Origin: Aldrovandia affinis
Lineage: Eukaryota > Chordata > Actinopteri > Notacanthiformes > Halosauridae
DNA length: 64,000 nucleotides
Direction: 5' to 3'
NCBI GenBank assembly: GCA_029706075.1
Contig: JAINUG010000015.1
Coordinates: forward strand, 6,594,154-6,658,153
Shown here: positions 57,883-64,000 of the stretch, in pieces
How the letters are laid out: each line of letters starts with the position of its first letter
Position numbering within the stretch: position 1 is the stretch's first letter
Translations under genes and position numbers: made by a program
The notes under the pieces: generated by a model
Seen by the model: only the letters and a program-made list of their open reading frames with translations
Told to the model about the DNA's origin: nothing
Databases searched by the model: none

Positions 57883-58708
57883 GTGTGGAGTTTATGTTGA
57901 ATTCTGTGTGCGTTTGTTGAAAGTGACAAGTGCTTCCTGTGTGTGTGGGAAAGAGGGAAAGAGGGCGCACTAAGAGTGTCCGCCTCTCTCCCTTGGTGTG
58001 ATTGTGAAAGAGAGCGAGATGGCGCCCTGAAAGAGGGTCCGCCTCTTGCCCTCGGGCAGTGGAGAGTGTTTCTGGACAACGGCCCGAGAACTCTCACTGA
58101 AAGAGTGGAGAGTGTCTCGGGGCTGGTTGCCAGAGAACTCTCACTGTGAGGAGTGGTGAGGGTCTCTGTGTGTTTGCGATAAAAGAGAATTCGGACTGAA
58201 AGGTTCGAGTGTCTCTGTGTGCATGGGTTTGGGAAGCACTTGAAAGGTCACTGGATATGTGTGTGCCTGGGGAGGTTCTAGGGGAACTCCAATCTGAGGA
58301 GGCGCGGTGTCTTGAGATGTGTGTGGAGTGTGTTTTGGGACAGTGCGTAGAGTTCTACCCTGTCCCGGTGAGTGTTGATGTGTGTTTAATGTGAATGTAT
58401 GAAGGCGGTGTAGAAAGCCACTGACTGTCTGTGTTGTGTGTTCCCTGGAAGGGGATTCCCCCCTCGGAGGAGGCAGGGCTTTCATTAAATTTTGATTATT
58501 TTAGTTTGTTATTTTAGTTCATTTTTGCCCGAAAGCTTCGCGGCAAGTAGGCTGAAGACTTTGTGTTTGTGTTTGTTATATTTTAACCTGCTCTCCCACT
58601 GTCTCTCTCCCGTGTCTGGGGGGAGAGACAGAAAGAAATAAAAAAAGATTCTTACCATCAGCTGCTCTGCTCCAGTCCAGGGATTGTCATGTGGCGTGTG
58701 ACAGGATG

Positions 58709-61073
58709 CTTTTGGGATAAGATTTTACATTTAGGGGCTGGTCTTTAATCTAACTATATTGACTGCAATATTTTTCAAATAAATTGGTGGATTATTGTTG
58801 GATATCTATGAATTCCTATAAAATTATGAATAAACCAGAAAATTGTCCTATAGCATATAACAGTGCTGTTTTGGCCATCATTATACATCTACAGTACATG
58901 CAAGATTATTTTGATTTTGATCCATGATGGAAAAGTAGTTAATGTTGTATGCATATTTCAACTGCTGTGATGCATAACGTGTACAGTTGGAGTCCTGCAT
59001 CACCCTGCATTGAGGTTCTCCTGCATCATCATGCATCCTGTCATTTTTCATACACCTTTTATGCTTTATCCTTGTCTAAACATAGAGCGTGCATTGCATA
59101 TAAAGATATATACTGTATGGTATGGTACATACATGAAGTTAAAGGAATGTGCATTACAAATGAAAAAAGGTCATTTGTAGTGCCAGCTAAGAATTGATGC
59201 CTATGAATGAAGAGGACATATCAACATTAGCTTGTTTGCAAATCTGCAGACAGAGAACTGTGAGAGGCTAGCTAAGCCCCTCCTTTTTATGTCAATATCA
59301 TTATGCCCAAATCAGGTCTGTTAGGCTATTGATGCCACCCATCTTTGTAATGTCTACTATTATCGTATGGCTTGCACGGTGAAACTTTGCAATGCCTCTT
59401 ACTGATATCTTAGACAAAATAGCACCTCCAGCCACTTCTTGCTTGAGCACTTATACAGGAAGATTAACATTACTTCCCATATAAGTCATTTTGGATTGAT
59501 TGCTAACTGAGAAGAGCTTTGGCAACCCAATATCTATTATTCAACTATCACAGTATTCTTGACCTAATTTAACCACAGTGATTGCTTCAATTGTTACACA
59601 CAGTACTTTTATGAGCTTTTTCATTGAAAATACATTTTGATCTAAGATAAATTCTATCTTCTTAAGCCAGCCACATCTAGGTTCCTTCTGTCCTTGCATT
59701 CACAAGTAAACTAAATTTTTCTGAAGCATGCACCTGAATGGAAGAGCTGGTTCTTAAAACCATTTCCACAATCTCTATAGCTACTTGACCTTTTAACTCA
59801 ATTCTAGCTTCTATGCTCTAAATCATTTTATGATTAACATCATCAATGACTCGCCGTCACAGACTGATGGTGTCATAGGCTGGAGCGGTACCTTCATTAT
59901 ATTATAGTTTGCAGTATCGGTTACCCCCTTTTTAAAAAGGTCTTTACCTTGAAATCCCTAACAACTATTTACAACTTGCACTTTCTCTTTAAGATTCTCG
60001 AGTAGCTCTGCTTCACTGCCATCTCCTCCACAGTCAGCTGTATGATGCTTTTCAGTCTAAAAGCATGTTCACATATACCACTAGCATAGTGGGGGCTCCA
60101 GGTAGGAAAAGAAGGCATCAGGTATATTTTACAGCTTATTGTGGAAAATGAATGAATCAGATTAATTAAATTATGACAATGTATGTGTCAAAGACCAGAG
60201 GATTTTTTTTCTTATTTGAAAACTAAGAGCTCAGTCAGTTTAATCATGAAAAGTCACATGACTGGAGGCAGAGCTTTAGCCCAATCATAGCTCACTAAAT
60301 TGAAAGCCATGTCATATAGTGGATTGAGCGATACCACTGTCTATTAAATATATTCTGCAGTGCTCACTCAGGAGGCAGGCATTCACCCAAACACTGTGAT
60401 ATTATTGACAACAAATAGTGTAATAAAAGAAAATGAAACCACAACCTGCCCATTAGCTCATGCTTCTCCTCCCCAATTAAAATCATTATGACCACTGGAT
60501 CAGTGCTAGAAACATCTATGGCTGTCTATATAGTTTAAGGACTAAGATCAAAGTGAAATGCACAGATGCTAATATTAAACTAGGATGCTGGTGCATTAAG
60601 GTATGTCCAACACCTTTCTGGTAGCGGTAGTGCACCTGTGGCGCAGTTGTAAAGAAGGATAAATTAGGTGGAGAGCATTATGACCAATCAGATCATCAGC
60701 TTTTTTCCCTTAATACCTTTTCCACAGTGAAATGGTACATTTGTCATGTCTAATGAAGAGCTTTCACTTCCATAAAATGGAGTACATAATTAGATAGTGT
60801 ATCACGTGCCAACACCCTGAGTGATTGCAGAGGTTGGATAGGCACCGAGAGGAGGCTCCGAAGCACCACAAGTGCATTAGTTGCTGCGTTTACATGTCTG
60901 TTATTAGTCGGAATAAGCACTGAATTTTAAATAAAATACCAGCATATAAACCACAACCACAATTGGAACAGAGTAGCCTGTGGCCTGTATACTTCACACA
61001 CTTCATTCACATGACAGCAAAAAACTGGTCTGGAGACAGAACATTTCTGCTGAAAACTTTGATTTAGCAGATT
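58709..61073. other. No recognised gene
   Basis: AT-rich unrecognised DNA. A 'gctgcgtttacatg..ttattagtcggaataa' block at about 60,884-60,920 resembles a fish DNA-transposon end, but no partner was found. Confidence 0.4.
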
Positions 61074-61136
61074 TGTGGTTCTCTGTGGCTTAGAGCACAG
61101 TACTCAAGCTTAGGTTGTGGGTTCAATCCCCGATAG
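61074..61136 (+). repeat. tRNA-like sequence (SINE head or tRNA pseudogene)
   Basis: Contains a box A, TGGCTTAGAGC (61,086-61,096), and a box B, GGTTCAATCC (61,120-61,129), 23 bp apart, as in a tRNA. The preceding gttctctg and following ccgatagtgg do not form a convincing acceptor stem. The downstream body to about 61,200 may be the rest of a SINE, with no TSD seen. Confidence 0.6.
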
Positions 61137-61737
61137 TGGTAAAGTTGGGAACTCCTACTAAGCCTCCTCTTCTTCTCACCATCTACAGCTAAGCACTTTC
61201 AGGATGGTAATATCTTGTTGACCCTGTCAAATTCTTGAGTAGAAAAGAAACAACAGAAGAACTGTGCAAAAAACAATGCATTTTTACAAGCTGTTGCAGT
61301 GTTGGCGCTACTCAACAAGAGTGCAGTGTAGATAGCAAAAGCTAGAAAAACGCACAACACAGAGAGATATTTTTAGTATTTGTGAATTTATAATAGAGAA
61401 AAGAAGCAAGGTTCTGACTGAATTAGTATAGGTAAGATATGCAACAGGAGCATTGGAGAGTAAGGAACTGTTACAGGGAAATTCATAGGCTCCACAGGAC
61501 AGAGCAAAGACTGTGTCATAAGCAATAAGTTAAAGCCCAAGGAGAAAGTATTCCTTCTAAATTTTTAAAGATCATTTGGTGTCAATGTCTTGTGTGTACA
61601 AGACTTCTGCTCTTCCACAGCTATTTGCACATCTTTATTTGTCTTTCTTACATTAGAAATTGTATGAGTCAAAACGTCCTCAATGTCCTGTCCATTTTCA
61701 GTGACACTAATAATCTAATTCCATTGTTTTCCGGAAA
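61137..61737. other. No recognised feature
   Basis: Sequence between the tRNA-like head and the Penelope-like element. RT motifs upstream of the YIDD region are not recognisable here, although decayed RT may be present after about 61,590. Confidence 0.35.
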
Positions 61738-63040
61738 AGGTGCATTGATATATATTTTTTGTATATTTGGAAAGGCTCCCACAATGACCTTATGGAATTT
61801 TTGAACTGCATCAACAACTGTATCGATTCTATCAAATTCAGTCTGGAACCAGATCCTCACAAAGTTCATTTGTTGTCTATTATGGGAGTCAAATTTACAC
61901 TATCCTCTCTGTTAAACCTACTGACAAGAATAGTTTTCTTCTCTGTTGCAGCTACCATTCATTACCATTGAAAAAAGGTTTGCCATATAGCCAATTTGTA
62001 AGGATCAGCCTCATTTGCACTAAAGATGTTCAAATCGAGGCTGACAAGTTGTTCAAGCAGTTCATGTCAAGAGGGTACCCAAGAGATGGTTTGGAGCTAG
62101 CTTTGAAAAAAGTATGCGGCAAAAACAGGAATGAAATTTTCACTAAGTATGAATCAAGGAAAACAAAAGAGTTCTCATATGTTTTGAACACTACACTCAA
62201 CCATGGATTATGAAATGGAATATGAAGAAGCACTGGAATGTTTTTCAATTGGCCAAATTGGAAAAGAGATTGTTTACACTTACTCCAAAGTATCATTTGA
62301 GACAAACTGGTACTTGCTGACACACTCAAAAGCATTGATGGCCACCAGGGGCACTTGGATAACGCATCAGGTTATTTTCCTTGCCGCAATTGTGCAGCCT
62401 GTTGCAATAGAAGAAAAATGAATGCTTTCATCAGTTTTGTAGCCAAAAAAGAATAATGCTTTTAAAAACTGATAACGTGCAACTCTTGTTATGTTGTCTA
62501 CTCACTGCCTACTTACTAAGAAGTAGAATGAATGAACACAAGATCTCAATTCGCAGGTCTGATCCTAAATCCCCTCTTGCCAAGCATTTCACAGATGCCC
62601 ATCACTCAGTTTCTGACCCATCATTCTGTAGCATCAACATTGTTTTCCCCAATTGTAGGGCAGGGCATTTACAATAAAGTGAGTCTAGGTACATATTTGA
62701 CCTCAAAACACTATACCCTAGTAGATTACATATGGAACTGGAAATGACATTTTTCAGGTGAGGTCATTATCATGCTATTTTCTCTCTCCTCCAACCAGAT
62801 TGCCCTGCTGAAGTCTGTTCATGCACCAGAGTTTCCATGTGCTATAGGCCAGTGAAGTTTAGCCATGTGACTCTTTGACCATGTTAACTAAGCCAGTGAG
62901 AAGACATTGCACTCCATTGCCTTGATTGTAATTCAGTACACCTGCTTTTTCCTGCTGTATAAAAGTGTGTACTATGTTGCATTGTTCTTTTGCACTGAGG
63001 GGAAAGACTGAAACATTTGCACACCTGCACCTTGCACTTT
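61738..63040 (+). pseudogene. Penelope-like element: RT end, connector and GIY-YIG endonuclease remnant
   Basis: The plus strand reads RCIDIYFLYIWKGSHNDL, corresponding to the RT motif usually RYIDD-F-IW-G. It is followed by IKFSLEPD, KPTDKNSF, LKKGLPYSQFVRI, ICTKD and MSRGYP, the usual connector of Penelope-like elements. After further decay come GYFPCRNC, a cysteine motif, and RMNEHKISIRRSDPKSPLAKHF and SRYIFDLKTLYPSRL (to about 62,757), which belong to the GIY-YIG endonuclease; the GIY and YIG motifs themselves are not intact. Several frame changes and stops are needed. The 3' part to about 63,040 includes a tataaaag at about 62,958 and 'ggggaaagactgaaacattt'. Confidence 0.75.
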
Positions 63041-63102
63041 TTGTACTTCTGCACGTTGTACTTCAGCACGTATCAAATTTAAATCACTGGGGCTGGCATA
63101 TC

Positions 63103-63605
63103 AGACAGGGGAACCATTCCCTCCTACCTCCAGACACTCATCACACCCTACACCACAGCTAGATTCCTCTGCTCTGTCTCCTCTGGCAAACTGACTGTTC
63201 CATCCCTTGGGGCACCCAGCAGCCGTTCCTTGCGTTCTTGCCTCTTCTCTGCCCTGACCCCTTGGTGGTGGAACAATGTTCCGCATTCAGTCAGGACTAT
63301 GGAATCACTGGTCATCTTCTGCAAGAGGCTAAAAACCCACCTCTTCAGAATTCACTACCACTGATTCTCTACATTAATTACTGCTATCACCACTGTTTAC
63401 ATGTTTAAAAACGTAATAAAAAACCCCACTACATTTTCTTTCCCTGTGTTATAGGTATGATGTGTAGCTGCCAACGATGATGTCAGTTGAAGTGTTACTA
63501 CACTGATCTCTTGCATTAACTTTGATTCATCTTACCATGTTTAAATACACTTTTTGTAAGTTGCTCTGGATAAGAGCGTCTGCTAAATGCTGCAAATGTA
63601 AACAA
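63103..63605 (+). mobile_element. L2 LINE 3' end
   Basis: The plus strand carries a degenerate C-terminus (SYLQTLITPYT, then frame changes, KLTVPSLGAPSSRSLRS, ALTPWWWNNVPHS and FCKRLKTHLF) ending near 63,360. The 3' tail is gctctggataagagcgtctg, ctaaatgctgcaaatgtaa at about 63,563-63,601. It is oriented opposite to the copies at 16.2 and 34.0 kb. It directly follows the Penelope remnant, but nothing links the two. Confidence 0.85.
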
Positions 63606-64000
63606 GTAAAAAAAACCAACCAATTTCTAGCCTTCCTGTCTTACAAACTCCCATCCTCCTTACTTAGAAGGCCCTACTACTGCCGTAAATACAAAACATT
63701 TTTCACCATTATAGTCTCTCTAGAACACTTTGGCCTGCTCATCATCCTTGAAAAAAAGCTGTATTTTGTGGATGATTGTGCAGTGTTCAGTGTTGAACCT
63801 GTTCATCTGTGTTTTTTGGCACCATGTTAAGACCCATTTCTTTGGCCTTGCCTGTTGTAATCTTGCGTGTCCTTGATCTTTGTTCTGTTCGTTACTTGCT
63901 TAGTATTTCCAGTGTTGTTTTATGCTCTTGTACATCTTTTCACCAGAGGACATATTGCTTGAGATTTCCTTCTTTACTTTCCAATGTTTTTTTCTGGCTG
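63606..64000. other. No recognised feature
   Basis: Unrecognised AT-rich sequence to the window edge. Confidence 0.4.

Larger units (their letters stand above)
57317..58703 (+). mobile_element. Solo LTR, 1,387 bp, perfect 5-bp TSD, carrying a 7SL-like segment
   Basis: Flanked by ggatg on both sides (57,312-57,316 and 58,704-58,708). It begins TGTGGAGGACG and ends CGTGTGACA. A TATA-like tatttaag is at 57,649-57,656 and a poly(A) signal aataaa at 58,637-58,642, so the R region would be nearly 1 kb long. Inside R are a (GTGC)n run and a segment resembling the 5' end of 7SL RNA. Repeated units of 'gagagtgt..ctcactga' occur at about 58,060-58,150. No internal retroelement sequence adjoins it. Confidence 0.85.

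Noticed and set aside
57692-57970. Minus-strand ORF with repeated Thr-His-Ala-Arg
   Set aside because: It is a translation of the (GTGC)n array inside the LTR.
61074-61136. Functional tRNA gene
   Set aside because: Boxes A and B are present but the acceptor stem does not pair convincingly, so it is kept as a SINE head or pseudogene.
1-64000. CRISPR array, operon, riboswitch or prophage
   Set aside because: No regularly spaced repeats with unique spacers and no bacterial gene structure; the content is vertebrate transposons.

Overview
The window looks like non-genic DNA from a ray-finned fish. The repeat content is typical of fish: a Tc1 element with ~210-bp terminal inverted repeats (TIRs), several hAT and Harbinger remnants, L2 LINEs with the usual fish 3' tail, a CR1-like LINE, a Penelope-like element, tRNA-derived SINEs and solo LTRs. 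Base composition is AT-rich. There are no operons, ribosome binding sites or long intact ORFs, so this is not bacterial or viral DNA. The CR1-like LINE tail and the variety of old DNA transposons might point to an early-branching lineage, but I cannot name an order.

Layout. 0-7.6 kb: two minus-strand CR1-like LINE fragments, the second split by a 199-bp hAT-like insertion, a Tc1-family remnant, and a degenerate LINE-type 3' tail. 7.6-10.6 kb: a ~3-kb hAT with an 8-bp target-site duplication (TSD) and a BED-finger remnant, split by a tRNA-SINE with a 13-bp TSD. 10.6-22.7 kb: mostly unrecognised AT-rich DNA, with one antisense LTR and its polypurine tract. 22.7-27.2 kb: a nearly full-length Tc1 with a deleted catalytic core, then an older Tc1 family, one copy split by a SINE and another folded into an inverted duplication. 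28-42 kb: a small hAT, a candidate host exon (29.5 kb, minus strand), an L2 3' end, a solo LTR and quiet sequence. 42-51.6 kb: a second solo LTR, a 502-bp long-TIR element, an L2 reverse transcriptase (RT) reading frame, and two neighbouring hATs, one with an almost full-length GTF2IRD2-like transposase. 53-58.7 kb: a TTAA-flanked piggyBac-like MITE, a second SINE, a Harbinger with remains of both its ORFs, and a 1.39-kb solo LTR that carries a 7SL RNA-like segment. 61-64 kb: a tRNA-like SINE head, a Penelope-like element and an L2 3' end.

No coding unit here is clearly functional. Every transposon ORF examined carries frameshifts, stops, catalytic changes or truncations. The only host-gene candidate is one 149-nt exon with convincing splice sites. 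The layering is readable from TSDs: SINE into hAT, SINE into Tc1, Tc1 fragment inside a piggyBac-like MITE, and a small hAT in a LINE. All coordinates, TSDs and motifs were read by eye; family names come from recognised motifs, not from database searches.
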